From: Xanthostigma xanthostigma
Taxonomy: Eukaryota; Arthropoda; Insecta; Raphidioptera; Raphidiidae
Direction: 5' to 3'
DNA length: 64,000 nucleotides
Assembly: GCA_963575645.1 (NCBI GenBank)
Contig: OY754464.1
Coordinates: 60,610,948-60,674,947, forward strand
Shown: positions 1 to 12,100 of the stretch, piece after piece
How positions within the stretch are numbered: the stretch's first letter is position 1
Layout of the letters: every line of letters starts with the position of its first letter
Made by a program: the position numbers and the translations under genes
The notes under the pieces: generated by a model
The model's database searches: none
Told to the model about the DNA's origin: nothing
Seen by the model: only the letters and a program-made list of their open reading frames with translations

Positions 1-513
1 TCAATTCACCAACCATAATTATGTTTACTGCAGGTATAAATCTATTCTGCCTTACTTCCATGGTATAAATATTTATTCGCCTGATAAAATAATAATGACC
101 GCCACATAGATCATACTACTTAACCTATAAACGTGAAATATTATATCTACAGTTTCTCTTGCTAATTTATTTATGTGTTGTTTATTAACATTTTATGAAG
201 TGTATAGTTGTAAAACATTAAAGTTACTGGAAGTTTTGTGTGCAGTTAGGTTTAAGCATAACACATTATTATTTTGTGAAACTTTTTTTGACGTTTACAT
301 TAACGCCATCGGTCAGATTTTTGGATGAATGTCAAAATATTCAACAAAATGAGCAAGGAGTATAGTGCAGTGTATATTTATTCTTTAATTAACTCTTCTA
401 CCTGATATTTTGTGGCGTATTGAAAGTAAATTTTATTCCAACGAATACAGTTCCCAGATTAATAACTTCTATCTTTAATAGTGTTCGGTGAATATCAGAC
501 TATATTATAGTAG
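1..513 (+). repeat. Direct repeat, copy A
   Basis: The first ~513 bases are repeated in the same orientation at 1768-2233 with many small differences. Shared landmarks are ATTATGTTTACT, the GAAACTTTTTTTGAC block and GTTCGRTGAATAT near the end. The left edge may lie outside the window. No coding potential is visible. Confidence 0.8.
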
Positions 514-1140
514 TGAAATAACACTTTTAGCAGTTCTCGAATAAGAATCTGAGAGCTGGGGGGCTTATAATGGAGGAATCATAAACACGCCATATAAATA
601 ACGCCATTACTATACGCCCAATCGTTGTTATTGTTTTTGACAATTTCAAAGGTCAAACTGCCAGATGAAGCGGTCAGCTTAAATTTTCAGGAAGATTGCG
701 ATTATATTATATGCCACTATATAAGGAAATGAACGCGAGCTGAATACGCGAAGCGGTTTTTATTTGACGGCCGCTTGGGTGGCGTGTCTCGTCGCAACTG
801 CTGAAAGTGCACAAATTTAAATGGATTTGAGAGCTGGGTAATTCGCTGGTAGAGAGAAATGTGCCGTTCTCGTCGACCCGACCCAACGTCGACAAATCGC
901 CCAGGGCTGGTTTTAAACTGTCTCATATCCAAACTGAATCCAATTAATACATAGTTTTGACAGAATCCACATCTTAACTCGAGTAAGAGAGCTGGGGGTT
1001 AGTTGTAACAGAGGTAAGCGCGAACGGATATTCCACACGAGTATAAAGCTGAGAATATTTTTGTTTCGTTAGAAACGAAATCGCCCAAGCGGCATTTTCA
1101 ATTTCAAATTTTTAAATTCCGCGCGAAAACGCTATAGCAA
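514..1140. other. No gene seen; repeated GAGAGCTGGG word
   Basis: This spacer holds three copies of GAGAGCTGGG (near 550, 829 and 987). A block at 545-625 resembles 34590-34680 (both contain ACGCCATATAAA followed by TATACGC), so it is probably part of a dispersed repeat. The short ORFs on the minus strand overlap each other and match nothing I know. Confidence 0.5.
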
Positions 1141-1319
1141 CCATGATTTGTTTTGGCAAAACGTCACTATTACAGTACACAAAAGCAGGCAGACATGCTA
1201 TTTCTAAGAAATACTATAGAAATGACGCCGTGTGACGTCATTACTATGGTAAATAAAGCAGCTATGTCTGCCTGCGTTTGTTTACAATAATGATGACGTT
1301 AGGTCAAAACAAATCATGG
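1141..1319. mobile_element. Imperfect palindromic MITE
   Basis: CCATGATTTGTTTTG at the left end is mirrored by CAAAACAAATCATGG at the right end. An inner pair GCAGGCAGACAT / ATGTCTGCCTGC and a third ACGTCA / TGACGT pair continue the symmetry. About 180 bp, non-coding, AT-rich flanks. Superfamily not determined because no clear target duplication is visible. Confidence 0.65.
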
Positions 1320-1767
1320 CGGATAACATTTCACTCTATTAAAAATCTCACTGTTTAAAAATTAAATAAATAAAATGAATATGAATAAAAATTGATTGCA
1401 AAATGTAGCGTTTTGTGGTTCTTGATAAATTGAATATTAGAAAACGATTTCATCTTTAGATTTTTATTGACGACTTTATTATATAGAAATGTGCCCATAT
1501 TCCCAACTGTCTGTCATGCTCTGATATTTATAATACTAATTACTTAATGCGATAGTAACATAGTACGTTTACATGACTGACTGATGGACAAACATGACAA
1601 GTTAAATAAAAGTATGTAAAAATAGTAGCATTCAAAACACGCTTGGTAAAAAGCCGATATATAAACTGCTAGGATATATTTTTAGTGTATTTTAATTAGG
1701 TATTATAAACGTAAGTGGTTATTTATTCAGTTCATTTGTTTCATTCCTCCGAATAAATAGCGATAAT
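1320..1767. other. No gene seen
   Basis: AT-rich sequence between the palindrome and the second direct repeat. I see no coding, RNA or repeat structure in it. Confidence 0.5.
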
Positions 1768-2233
1768 TCAATTCACTAAGCATAATTATGTTTACTACAG
1801 GTATAAATCTATTCTGTTCAAATTCTCGAGTATATTTATTCGCCTGAGAACATAATAATACCCGCCACAGAGATCATAATACCTACCTTACATGTAAACA
1901 GTTTGCTCTTGTGAATTTATTTATGTGTTTGTGAAGTATATAACTGTTGTAAAACATTAAAGTTAGTGGAAGTTTTGTTTGCAATAGGATAAAACATTAT
2001 TATTTTAATGAAACTTTTTTTTGACTTTACATTAACGCCGTCGGTCGGATTTTTGGATGAACGTCACAATATTCAACAAAAATACCAAGGAGTAGTGTAT
2101 TTATCCTTCAACTAACTATTTTGCCTGACAATTTGGCTGGTGAATTGAAAGTAAATGCTGTAACAAATGTTCCAAGATTAGTAATTTCTATCTTTAATAT
2201 AATGTTCGATGAATATGGCCATTAATAGCAGTT
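1768..2233 (+). repeat. Direct repeat, copy B
   Basis: Second copy of the sequence at 1-513, same orientation, ~1.25 kb downstream. The copies differ by many substitutions and small indels, so the duplication is not recent. They lack the TG...CA ends of LTRs and the spacer is non-coding, so I do not call them LTRs. Confidence 0.8.
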
Positions 2234-3212
2234 TATATATTTTAGACGCTTTGTACCTATATCGTATATAGCTACACAAATAAATTTTCTATCTATCTAT
2301 CTATAGGGATGCACCTCACTGATTAGTGATCAATGATTCGTTCATCTGTGTACGGCCGGTGATAATTGGTCGTTGATTTGATTTGCACTTTACAATGTTC
2401 CGGCCAATTCGTAGAGCAAATGAGGTTTAGTTACAAACAACTGCAGCCAACAATATCCATTTGATTATACATACGTGTATGTGAGACGGTGGTGAATAAA
2501 TATGTGTGTGTGTGTCTACGAAATTGTAATTGCAATTAATTTTAATTGTTTCTCAATTAATTGAACCGCCGATATAACAGAGATCTGCAAGCACAGAACT
2601 GCATTAACTGTATTATCGCCGTTGCAATGTCGACTTGCCATTATAAGCGAAAGAACCAACAACTTGAAGCTCTTTTTTGGTAGCATAATATCTGCGCGTT
2701 ATATACCTGTTGATTTATTAGCTCACCGACAAACTTTGACAGAGGAATCTCATCTAGTTAAATAAAAAATAATAATGACCGAATCTTATTGTTACATAAT
2801 CTAAATCGGATCAATTATTTTAGAAATAATTTGTACATATTTTGTTGGTTCTTAAATCATTCAAATATTGTGTAAGCTTTAAGGGTTAATTTCAGGCAAA
2901 TGCCATTGAAATTTTTTCATTAAAAATTATTTTGAAACATGCAAGTCGTTTTGTATGATTTTTAATATCGATGTTTCTTTATCTGTAGTTAAGGTTTAAA
3001 TTACAAGAAAGCGGTAAGTAAACAGTGGGCATATTTTGACTATTGCATATGATGTGTTTGACGAGGCAGATATAGTTAAAACTGGATCCAGTTTGTTTAG
3101 TTTTAATTTTTGTGTGCATTTTCAACGAATCTCTCATTTATCACTGTGCTAAAAGTAAGAATTTTTAATATATTTTTTTTTTAATTTAGCTAGTTGAATG
3201 TATGAGATAATG
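2234..3212. other. No gene seen; two microsatellites
   Basis: Contains a (CTAT)n run at 2289-2304 and a (TG)n run at 2502-2516. The rest is AT-rich with no supportable gene or RNA. Confidence 0.5.
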
Positions 3213-3214
3213 TA

Positions 3215-4767
3215 AAGGGTATAGCCGGATAGATATGGCGAGTTGGCCCCCAAATGGCAACCTATATCGAAACTTATGTTTAAATATCTACTTGATGTAC
3301 GAACTCTTTTTATATATGTGTTACCCCCGCACTCCCCTTTGACCTTGAGTTATAGAGCAAAAACCAGCCTACCTACGACTATCGTTCAAAGACACATATC
3401 TCCAAAACTAATTGAGCTAAAGAGGTAAAACCAACGCGAGCATTTAGGTAACCTTTAAGAGCACATTTTATATTTTTTTTGGATTTTTACGAATAATTAC
3501 ACACAAAATTAAAAAATAAATAAAAATATAATTTTCAATTTTTCAGTGTTCTCTGTGACTTACAATCACTGAAATAATATATATTGTGGCACTTGATATG
3601 CACTACTACACATACAAATTGCATTAGAAAAAAGTTGGTGCAACACTTCGAAAAAAAATTTTTTTGACGCGCATCACATCATATAAGGATACAAACTTGA
3701 CATAGTACACACATATATAAATATTTTATTAATTAAAATTATTGTTAGAATGGATTGAATGAAAATATAAACAATTTTCAGGAAAATATTGATTTCTTAC
3801 GGCGCGGTGCCGGGAATTATACGAGCGACAGCGAGTTCGAACTTAACGTACTTAAGAGCTAAGACTTTATTTATTTACACCACCATGGCATCATTTTCTG
3901 TCGGAAGTAGCTATTATTTATTATTTGTAGCTATTATTTTATTTTGTTATCTATAATAATTTCAGATAATATGTGTAAAAAATAAGGCTCTTCGTAAGGT
4001 TACTGGTTATAAAAAAGTTATCAAAACTGACAAAGACGCTAATTTGTTTAATTAATTTAATGAAATTATGACGTGGTGGTGTAAACACATAAACAGTCTT
4101 AACTCTTAAGCACGTAAATAACAAGCAGTGCAATAACAAGTACGAACTCGCTGTCGCTCGTATAATTCCCGGCACCGCGCCGTATGAAATCAATATTTTC
4201 CTGAAAATTGTTTATATTTTCATTCAATCCATTCTAACAATAATTTTAATTAATAAAATATTTATATATGTGTGTACTATGTCAAGTTTGTATCCTTATA
4301 TGATGTGATGCGCGTCAAAAAAATTTTTTTTCGAAGTGTTGCACCAACTTTTTTCTAATGCAATTTGTATGTGTAGTAGTGCATATCAAGTGCCACAATA
4401 TATATTATTTCAGTGATTGTAAGTCACAGAGAACACTGAAAAATTGAAAATTATATTTTTATTTATTTTTTAATTTTGTGTGTAATTATTCGTAAAAATC
4501 CAAAAAAAATATAAAATGTGCTCTTAAAGGTTACCTAAATGCTCGCGTTGGTTTTACCTCTTTAGCTCAATTAGTTTTGGAGATATGTGTCTTTGAACGA
4601 TAGTCGTAGGTAGGCTGGTTTTTGCTCTATAACTCAAGGTCAAAGGGGAGTGCGGGGGTAACACATATATAAAAAGAGTTCGTACATCAAGTAGATATTT
4701 AAACATAAGTTTCGATATAGGTTGCCATTTGGGGGCCAACTCGCCATATCTATCCGGCTATACCCTT
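3215..4767. mobile_element. Long fold-back element (1.55 kb palindrome), TA-flanked
   Basis: The element starts AAGGGTATAGCCGGATAG and ends with the reverse complement, between TA dinucleotides (3213-3214 and 4768-4769). The outer ~620 bp of each arm (3215-3830 and 4144-4767) look near-identical, and a 61-codon ORF at 3243-3428 recurs with the same translation on the other strand at 4554-4739. Inner arms stay alignable but diverge, for example a short indel after the TCGCTGTCGCTCG block, leaving a small central loop. There is no transposase, so it would need another element for mobility. TA flanks and the AAGGG end suggest a Tc1/mariner-like MITE; the ends resemble those of 36988-38732. Confidence 0.85.
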
Positions 4768-4769
4768 TA

Positions 4770-5600
4770 AAATTTTTGTTTGAAAACTACTCTATTAATC
4801 GAATAATATTGAAGGCAATACTTTACCAGTTTTGTTGCCATTTTTTTTCCAGAATTGATGACGTAAAACAACATGTGTTCCTCTTTTAAACATAATAATA
4901 GTAAATATAAGTAAGTATATTATATAATTATTATTCCTTACACAAGATTAATTAAGCATGAATCCTGTTTGATTTCAAGATACTAATAATAATAACAATA
5001 ATAATAACAAAAACAACAACAACAATAATAATAATAATAATGATAATAACAATAATAATAACATTTATATATAAATAACAAATATAAATAAAACACAGCT
5101 AAAATAATAATAAAAAGAAATAAATACTAAATAAGTTTAAAACAGGTGATGAATTTAATTGATTTGTTTCATCGTCTATCCGCGTTTTCTTTATCATGTA
5201 GATGAGGAAGTATTCTATAAGAACATACATAGGTACCTAATTAGGTATATATTTTTTTTTATTAATTCAAACCTTTTTAAAAATTACAATTTTTTTTAAT
5301 CAACAGACTGGATTTTAGTCACGTTCGGGCAGAGTACCTGGTTGTCGATATTAAGTACAATTTTATTCTCTTAAATCTTTTTTTTTTTAATTTATACAGC
5401 CACAGTCATGATATCAAACAAATTAGGTTTTTTTTAAAGGTACATCCAATTGTATATGTCCACATAATTATATATAGAGCATATGCACATATACAAGAGA
5501 ATATCACTAGGGGGGTGGCTCCACCATATAAGGTATCTGGCCAGTATCATTAAATATCAAAACTGGATCTAAACATGACAAAACATCCATGAATGGAAGT
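4770..5600. repeat. AAT/AAC microsatellite in gene-free stretch
   Basis: Positions ~4985-5110 are a long impure AAT/AAC/ATA run. The remainder is AT-rich with oligo-T tracts; I see no gene. Confidence 0.6.
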
Positions 5601-5651
5601 GGAATTCGATCCAAACAGGCACGCTGACCATTACACCACACTGTCTTCAAC
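5601..5651 (-). mobile_element. tRNA-derived SINE head fragment
   Basis: Read on the minus strand, GTGGTGTAATGGTCAGCG is a good RNA polymerase III A box, followed by GGATCGAATTCC, a near-consensus B box. The spacing is shorter than in a real tRNA and no acceptor stem closes it, so it is a SINE head or degraded tRNA pseudogene, not a tRNA gene. Confidence 0.5.
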
Positions 5652-6300
5652 ATAGGTTTAAATATTGGTTTTATTTAAAATTAAATTTAAATATATTCTT
5701 ACATCAATTGCATAATAACTAAATTGTAGGTACCTACATTACATATAGTTAGAGAATGGCGACAGAAATGGTCAAGAAACGCTCTTTTACGGATAATTTG
5801 CCCCCCCCCCCCTCTACAAATTTGCTTGGTGGAGTAGTGGTCTAGCGTGTTGCGGTACGCCGCTGAGGCGGTTAAAAAGCGGCAAAATTCATAAGTCCTC
5901 TACGAAATGGCAGAAAATGACTGAACAGCATCTGGGAGACCTCCTAGTTGCAGGAAAAATATTTTCTGACAATTTTCCCCCTGCAGAGAGTGGCAGTATA
6001 ATAAATAAAATTTTAACTTAATAAAAATTGTAGTTCATCGAAAATTATATAAGCTGCCTGCGTTCTGCATGGTTCTTTCTTTATTGCAAAAATATCAATT
6101 TTAAATGAATCCGGTTCACTATTATCATATTTAATACGCTAAGGTTTAACTTTAAGATGTTTGCCTCCCTTTTTAGAAAAAACCACACAATTTCTCCACA
6201 TAAATTATATATCATTTTACAGATAATTGCTTGCTCTACTGACATCGACAACTAAAAAATTTATTATTGCTTTTGTTTTTGTAAATTAATTAATTAACAG
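5652..6300. other. No gene seen; poly-C run and weak A-box-like word
   Basis: A C12 run lies near 5801-5812. At 5830-5850 TGGAGTAGTGGTCTAGCG resembles a tRNA A box, but no B box follows at a suitable distance. Otherwise nothing recognisable. Confidence 0.4.
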
Positions 6301-6687
6301 CAACGCTGAACAACGTCTGCCATCTGACGGCTATAATTTTGAAACAACGTCAACGCTTCGATCTGTCATCTGATCTTCATATTGTAAATACTGCATACTG
6401 CCATCTGACGGGCAACGCTGAACAACGTCACAACAATGCTGCTTGATGCCATCTGACGCTCAATGCTTTTGCTACTTGCGCCTCTACTTATATGACAATT
6501 TTAGTAAAATATTTCTTTGATCTGTCATCTGAACTTAATATTGTAATACAACAAAAAGAAGAATGTTATAAGCAGTGTGCAAAATTAGAAATGAATTGAA
6601 TACCTGCAATCATATTTAAAAAATAATTTTGTAAAGTGATAATTATTATACTTATTTAGTGCGAATAATTCGCACAGGTCACGCTAG
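6301..6687 (+). mobile_element. Helitron-like 3' end with internal repeats
   Basis: CAACGCTGAACAACGTC occurs at 6301 and 6413, GCCATCTGACG three times, and GATCTGTCATCTGA twice, giving a degenerate tandem block. The segment ends in a hairpin (GTGCGAATAATTCGCAC) followed by a short tail and CTAG then T, the 3' signature of Helitrons. I cannot place the 5' end, so the extent is provisional. Confidence 0.5.
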
Positions 6688-8549
6688 TTCAAAATTTATT
6701 GTTTTATTTATTTTATGTAGTGTTGTCATCTATTTATTTGTATTAAAAGATTCAGTTTCAATGCTCAAATACTTGAGTATTCAAATATTGAATGTTTGAA
6801 ACAATTTGTTTTGAAAGTATTCGAATATTTGAAAATTCAATTATTCGAATAAATTCCTAGCCCTAATTCTACATTGTTGTACAGTGCTAGAACTATGCTC
6901 CATTGTAAATACTGAGTGCTGGCTGCTCTGTTGTTAGATTATTTGTTAATGTCGGTTTGCAGCGTTGCTTTTCGCTAATTCAAAATAAAAAGAATCGAAT
7001 TCTCTTGTAATCATTTTTCATTGGACACGAACACGTAGGTACAGAAAAAAGTCAAATAAAGGTACCTACTGAAACGAAATCCCAAATCAGATGGGGGTGA
7101 ATTTTATACAAAAGAATTTATCTGGTTACAATATGTCATCCATTCCACGCGGACGAAGTCATGGGCAAACCGCAAGTTTATAAAAGAAAAAACTGAAATA
7201 AAAATAAAAGTTAAAAAAAACTAAAATGAAGAAAACAAGCCTCCATTCAGGAAACTAACATCTTTTTTACCCGACTATTTTTCACTTCGAAAACTTATTT
7301 GGTACGTCTTTTTATCGGATTTTTTTTGGTTTAATAACTTTTTTTTAATTAGTTTTACGTGAAAGTTTGTAAAATCATCTGCGTAAACGAAAAAGTTGTT
7401 TATTTAGGGTTGGCATGTTAAAATTAAGAGACGCTATTTATTTAATTGCACACGTCATGTTTACCAACCGCACGAGTTTAAAATTGATACGGAAGATCTG
7501 TCGTCAGTACAGCCAACTTTAAACATAGTACCTACGTTGTTTGCATAAGCAGGCCTGCTATATTTGGTGACGTAATGCGTATTTATCTTTTATACAAATT
7601 AAAGCCTCGAAAATTTCGTAGGGTAAATGAAACTTTTGTTAAAATACAGCCGCAGTTTTACGTGAGTTTGTTTATATATTACATGTGGCTGCATGTACGA
7701 TATGCACATATATACGTATAATGGCGCTGCTCTCTACACGTGTTTGCTGCGAAAGCAATGATAACGACTATGCACGGTGATAGCCGGAACTAAAACGGCG
7801 TGTTAATAGAGCGCCGACTCTCAACCTGTTTCCTATTTAATTTCGTTCTTTTCAGGGTTCAGTACCAACCACAAAATGAAAAAAAAAATTGAACCCTTAT
7901 AGGCTGTGTGCAAGAAACCTACTAGCGCCGCTATTGGGTAATAGAGAACTATTTAACTCACTTGTTATAGAAATCGCGACATGTTTCTATGGTGATAAGT
8001 CAAAAACTTTACTTGACCATGATGTGTCAAAAAAAAATTGTCGTTATTTTTATATAATATACAATAAAATTCAGATTGTAAAGCATTATATAAATAGCAT
8101 AACATAAAATGTACATGAGAATTATTTATTTACCAATTATGACGTAAAATATATAAATAAATATTTTTTTTACACTGACAGTGTAACGTCAATTTATGAC
8201 GGCAATGATCTTTATTTTACTTAAATCGCCATCAGCGCAACAGCCCGGAACACAACAAGCATTTCCAGATCGCCTAGTTTTGCGCATGTTTTCTTTATGA
8301 TTAAAAACTTTATAAAATTATAACTTTTTCACTTTTAATAAACATTGCTCACTGACATACGGAAAATTTGAGTTGGAAGTTTCCCCTAGTACTCACCACA
8401 AACGCTCGCATCGATAAATTTGTAACTTCGCCTCCCTGCACATAGGCCATAGGATCACTTTGTTGTCGGTTCGTCAAGACGATTTTTCTCACGGACGGCT
8501 AGACGTATCAACTTGAAATAAAAGAATGTATATTGTATATGGATGGGTA
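6688..8549. other. No gene seen; ATTCGAATA-rich patch
   Basis: At 6750-6865 there are overlapping TATTCGAATATTTGAA-type words ending in CCTAGCCCTAA, a pattern often found at eroded DNA-transposon ends. The rest is AT-rich. A 72-codon ORF at 7889-8107 has no recognisable domain and I do not call it. Confidence 0.4.
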
Positions 8550-8957
8550 ATCGAGCGGTGTAGCATAGTGGTGAGAGCACTAGACTCGCATTCGGGAGGT
8601 ATCGGGTTCAAATTCTGGCGGGGGCAGATGTGGATGGGACTTTTTCCTGCTGCCTTTTACCGGGAAACGGTAATTCCCGTACCGGCCATCTTGTTGAGGT
8701 TTTCTTTCCATGGTTTCCCTCAATAATTCCAGATAAATATCGAAATAGTTCCTTATTCAAGGTCATGGCCGATTACCTGTAAAAGTTCTAATTTCAAAAT
8801 TTGCCTACCTTATCCCCATTGCTATTAATTAGTTGAAGTTGAAAAAATATAGAAAATAGCGGGAAATGTGATAGTTGGAAAATAGTATCTAATTGTGCCA
8901 ATGGGGTCTGTTATGACATAAAATCGAGAAATGGACGTTAAACGCATTATTATTTGT
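8550..8957 (+). mobile_element. tRNA-derived SINE, copy 1
   Basis: A tRNA-like head at 8550-8625 has an A box (TAGCATAGTGGTGAGAGC) and a B box (GGGTTCAAATTC) at tRNA-like spacing. The body includes GGCCATCTTGTTGAGGTTTT and a 3' end GACGTTAAACGCATTATT. The same head, body and tail recur at 56825-57505, which defines the family. Transcription would use an internal pol III promoter. It encodes no protein and would rely on a partner LINE. Confidence 0.85.
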
Positions 8958-9170
8958 GTCTTTGTCTTTAAAGCCTCCTAGCTCTAAAATACGATCGAAA
9001 CTTCACAACGCCGAAATTTATAAAAAATCTATTCATTTTCTGCCAACTTTATCTATTTAGCTGAGTAGCTGAGTGTGTATATATCTCTGCCTGCTGATTT
9101 AAATTTAACGAAATTTTCTGTCAAAACTTATCGATGGTTAACCCTTCTGGGTATTCTTAAAATTCATTTT

Positions 9171-9812
9171 TACCATTCCAACCCACTAGTAGGGTATACT
9201 AGTTTAGGTCAAAATTCACTTTTTAAAATTTTACAATATTTTTTGTTTTGAGCTCCCCCGAATCCAAAAAAAAACATATTTTTGGAAACATTCTGTGTGT
9301 CTGTCTGTGAGCACGAAAGAACGGATGGAAACCAAATTTTAAAAGGATGTTTGATATAGAAATATGAAGAGATTTATTGTTATTGGAGAAAATCGGCGCA
9401 TTCGCAGAAGAGATATATGTTATAACGGTGTTTTTTTTATAATATTGATGTACATTTCATAACGACTTATTATTCTATTTATTTTTTCAAGAAAGTTTCG
9501 TTAAAAAGTTTTGTTAAAAATTTTTTTTTCTAAACTTTATAGTTTCGGAAATACTTTGAAAATAAAAAAAAATCATCCACTCTTTTGTTTTATGGATCTG
9601 TCAGAAATAAATTAGTTAGGCATGCTTTGATTAATTTTTACATGACGTGGAACATATTATGTAGGTAACCACGGCAACGAATAACAAATATCATATTGAA
9701 TACTAGCAATTACCCGCGTCACCTCACGCGATATCAGAAATGTTATTTTCTGTATAATACTACATTTTTGAAGTTGGTATGGTCCCGTCGCCAAATTGGC
9801 TGGATTTTTTTA
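9171..9812 (+). mobile_element. R1 dispersed repeat, copy a
   Basis: Begins TACCATTCCAACCCAC and ends near GGTCCCGTCGCCAAATTGG. Landmarks shared by all long copies are CTGTGAGCACGA, GGATTGAAACCAAATTTT, GTTTCGGAAATA, TTTACATGACGTGGAACATA and ACCCGCGTCACCTCACGCGAT. The last, read on the minus strand, is a GC-rich hairpin followed by CTAG and T, as at Helitron 3' ends. No coding capacity. Confidence 0.75.
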
Positions 9813-10134
9813 CCAACTAGGGCTCATCTATTGAGAAATACTGGTAGATAGACCTGATAGTATGTACTATGTTTTACCCTGTATAGGCTCGGTGTGTATA
9901 CCTTGTCTGGTGGGTAACGTGATGGGGTATTCCTCCAGCTCACGCGCCACTGCGTGTCACGTTTTATCAACACTTACGCACATATGCGCATGTATGTGTG
10001 TGTTCGTATTTCGTGTGCTGTAAGGCTCCAAAGTACACACTAATGCCGGTGTTATTCTGCAGTCTATACATTATTGTTGTTTCTATTGGATGAACGGCCC
10101 GTGACGTCACTGTAATTGGCTAATTTTTGTTTTT
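9813..10134. other. No gene seen
   Basis: Mixed-composition sequence with TG/CA-rich patches around 9965-10010. No gene or repeat boundary can be supported. Confidence 0.4.
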
Positions 10135-11146
10135 TTTTATAACCAGCAACCACCAGGATTTTTGACGTGATAACGTCTTATAAATTGATGAATCACCAAT
10201 CTTATAAATTGATAAAACACCGACTGCATGCACGAAAAAGTGTAACGTAACGTTCCTAACGTTCGTAACGCGTAACGCGTAGCGTTCCGCCTGACCCTGT
10301 GCGTGCTTTTTGCTAATTTCTCGCTCAATTTAAATCAGATCGGTTTGAAACCAGTCTTAAACGAAAGAGGAGAACATTTTACATAGATTTCGTATAACAG
10401 AATTTGCCTAAACAGTTTTTTTATACAAATTTATATAGAAAAATAGCTGTATAAATGCAATGTTGTCTAATGCATGACGCGACGCGGTCGGTCGTCTTTG
10501 TTTGCCGTACATGGAAATTAGAAAATAACGTATGTCTTGTCTTAACATGAAAACGGCTGCATTTCTAATGTTAAATTCAATTTTTTGACATTAGTATTTT
10601 GTGAAATGCAACGCCTTCTAAGTTAAGTATTGGAATGACTTATTATTATTAGAACATAATACTTTGACAGTTGCAAACGTCACTTTTGACATTTCTTATC
10701 ATTCCGACACCAAGGATAAGCGGATTGAAACCAAATTTTGGGAGGATGTTTGATATGCAAATATGAAGTGGCCTATTGTTTTTGGGGAACATCGGCGCAT
10801 GCGTAAAAGAATATATCTCTTATAATGATGTTTTATATAATAATAATATAGTTTTTAAAACGGTTTTTACTCTATCTATTTTTACTAGACATTTTTGTAA
10901 ATTTTTTGGGGAAAATCGGCGCATGCGCAAAAGAGATACATGCCATAGTTGTTTTTTATATAATAATAGTGTACTTTTTATAGTGTTTTATTATTCTACT
11001 TAATAAAATTTACCTAAATTTGAAGCGAAAGATGCAATATCATAGATTCGAATTATTATAATTATTATATAAATTTAGGTTATGTATTACGGAATACGTT
11101 ATCACGTAAAACTATCGTCCGTAAACCGACTTTACAGACAACCAAT
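10135..11146 (+). mobile_element. Element Y, copy 1
   Basis: The same ~1 kb sequence is present in reverse orientation at 27040-28642. Subterminal inverted words TGACGTGATAACGT (left) and ACGTTATCACGT (right) suggest a TIR-type DNA transposon, and the end ACAGACAACC is shared with the other copy. A repetitive core of AACGTT/ACGCGTAACG words lies at 10238-10280. Copy 1 carries ~300 bp (about 10749-11075) absent from copy 2; part of it is R1-like. No transposase is visible. Confidence 0.75.
10722..10988 (+). repeat. R1 fragment inside element Y
   Basis: GCGGATTGAAACCAAATTTTG and AAATCGGCGCATGCGCAAAAGAGATA match the middle of R1, present here in two partial tandem pieces. The junction with Y is seamless, so Y may have captured R1 or R1 inserted and was truncated. 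Confidence 0.6.
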
Positions 11147-11646
11147 TTTTTTTGGATTTGATACCAATTCTCAGTTTATTGTTTTTTGAAATTAAATTGT
11201 AAATCAAATGATATTTTCTCTAGCTTCTCGAATTAGAATCTAGAAGCTTGCAATTAGAGAATCCATGGCTATTCTCAAGCCTTTAAATAGCTCTCGTAGT
11301 AGATACATACTTTTGAGGGTTCTCGTCTCATGTGTCGTGTCGAGTTTTACGAATCTCGTCTCGGTAATCTCTCGAAAACGTCTTTCTCATCTCGATCTCG
11401 ACTCAAAATATGAATTGTTGAGACGAGTTTTTTCTTTGAGAATTCTCGTTATTAAGAGAAGAAAAGTATCATCTTGAAAACTTAACGAGACGATTGTAAA
11501 ATTTTCCTGTTTTGAAATCCGAGACGAAAATGAAGCTTGCCTCATTTTATGGTGACGTGAAATTTGCCAGTGCGTTGTGGTATCTGCTTTAACTTACATT
11601 GTATAAGTTTCTGGAAATCTTATGTAATCGTTTAGTAAAATCATTA
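11147..11646. repeat. TCTCG-rich region
   Basis: Between 11215 and 11530 the words TCTCG, CTCGTCTC and GAGACGAG recur many times on both strands (for example GTCTCATGTGTCGTGTCGAG, then CTCGTCTCGGTAATCTCTCG). This subrepeat pattern is common in DNA-transposon interiors. A 70-codon ORF through it (11265-11477) is a by-product of the repeats. Confidence 0.5.
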
Positions 11647-12097
11647 TGGCTAGTTTACACAGTGCGAGCTAGCGTACGAGTCAGCCTGCCGAGTAGCTGC
11701 ACTGCAGTAACTCGCACTGTTTGGACGTCACTTACGAGTAACTCGCACGTGCGAGTTAGACAGTAGCTCGTATCCGAGTTACTTCAACATTTTTTGTTTT
11801 CACTCGCATGCTCGCCCGTTAGCAACTCGTACATGACAGCAGCTCGGCCGTCGCTCGCATCGTTTGGACGCGTTCGGCAGTAGCTCACCAGTGCGAGCGG
11901 GATAGTCTACTGAGCAGAACCCGTGTTTTGTGCTGCGCCTGCATTCACTCGACATCGTGGCAACTCGCAAGATTGGACAGCAGCTACTCGTATCGTGTAG
12001 ACAGCAAAGGCGAGCCGAGCTACTGGCGTACGAGTAGACAAGCCGAGTAGCTGTCTACTGTCCGGTCAGCAGCTCGCACTGTGTAATAAACTAGCCA
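11647..12097. mobile_element. PIF/Harbinger-like MITE (TTA target duplication)
   Basis: TIRs TGGCTAGTTTACACAGTG and the reverse complement at the right end are flanked by TTA at 11644-11646 and 12098-12100, the 3-bp duplication typical of PIF/Harbinger. The GC-rich interior is built from repeated GCGAGT / AGCTCG / GAGTAGCT words in both orientations. About 451 bp, non-coding. The TIR start TGGC and the TWA duplication resemble the GCTGCACACGAGG family elsewhere in the window. Confidence 0.85.
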
Positions 12098-12100
12098 TTA

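Noticed and set aside
1-2233. The direct repeats at 1 and 1768 as LTRs of a retrotransposon
   Set aside because: No TG...CA ends, no primer-binding site or polypurine tract seen, spacer is short and non-coding, and the left edge is outside the window.
3243-4739. Two identical 61-codon ORFs on opposite strands
   Set aside because: They are the same sequence in the two arms of a palindrome; no domain, start context or codon signal supports a gene.
5801-5812. Poly-C run as a signal
   Set aside because: A homopolymer of this length is common near repeats and prone to sequencing error; no further evidence.
8550-8625. A functional tRNA gene
   Set aside because: The A and B boxes are good, but the acceptor stem does not close and the sequence continues into a body shared with 56825-57505, so it is a SINE head.
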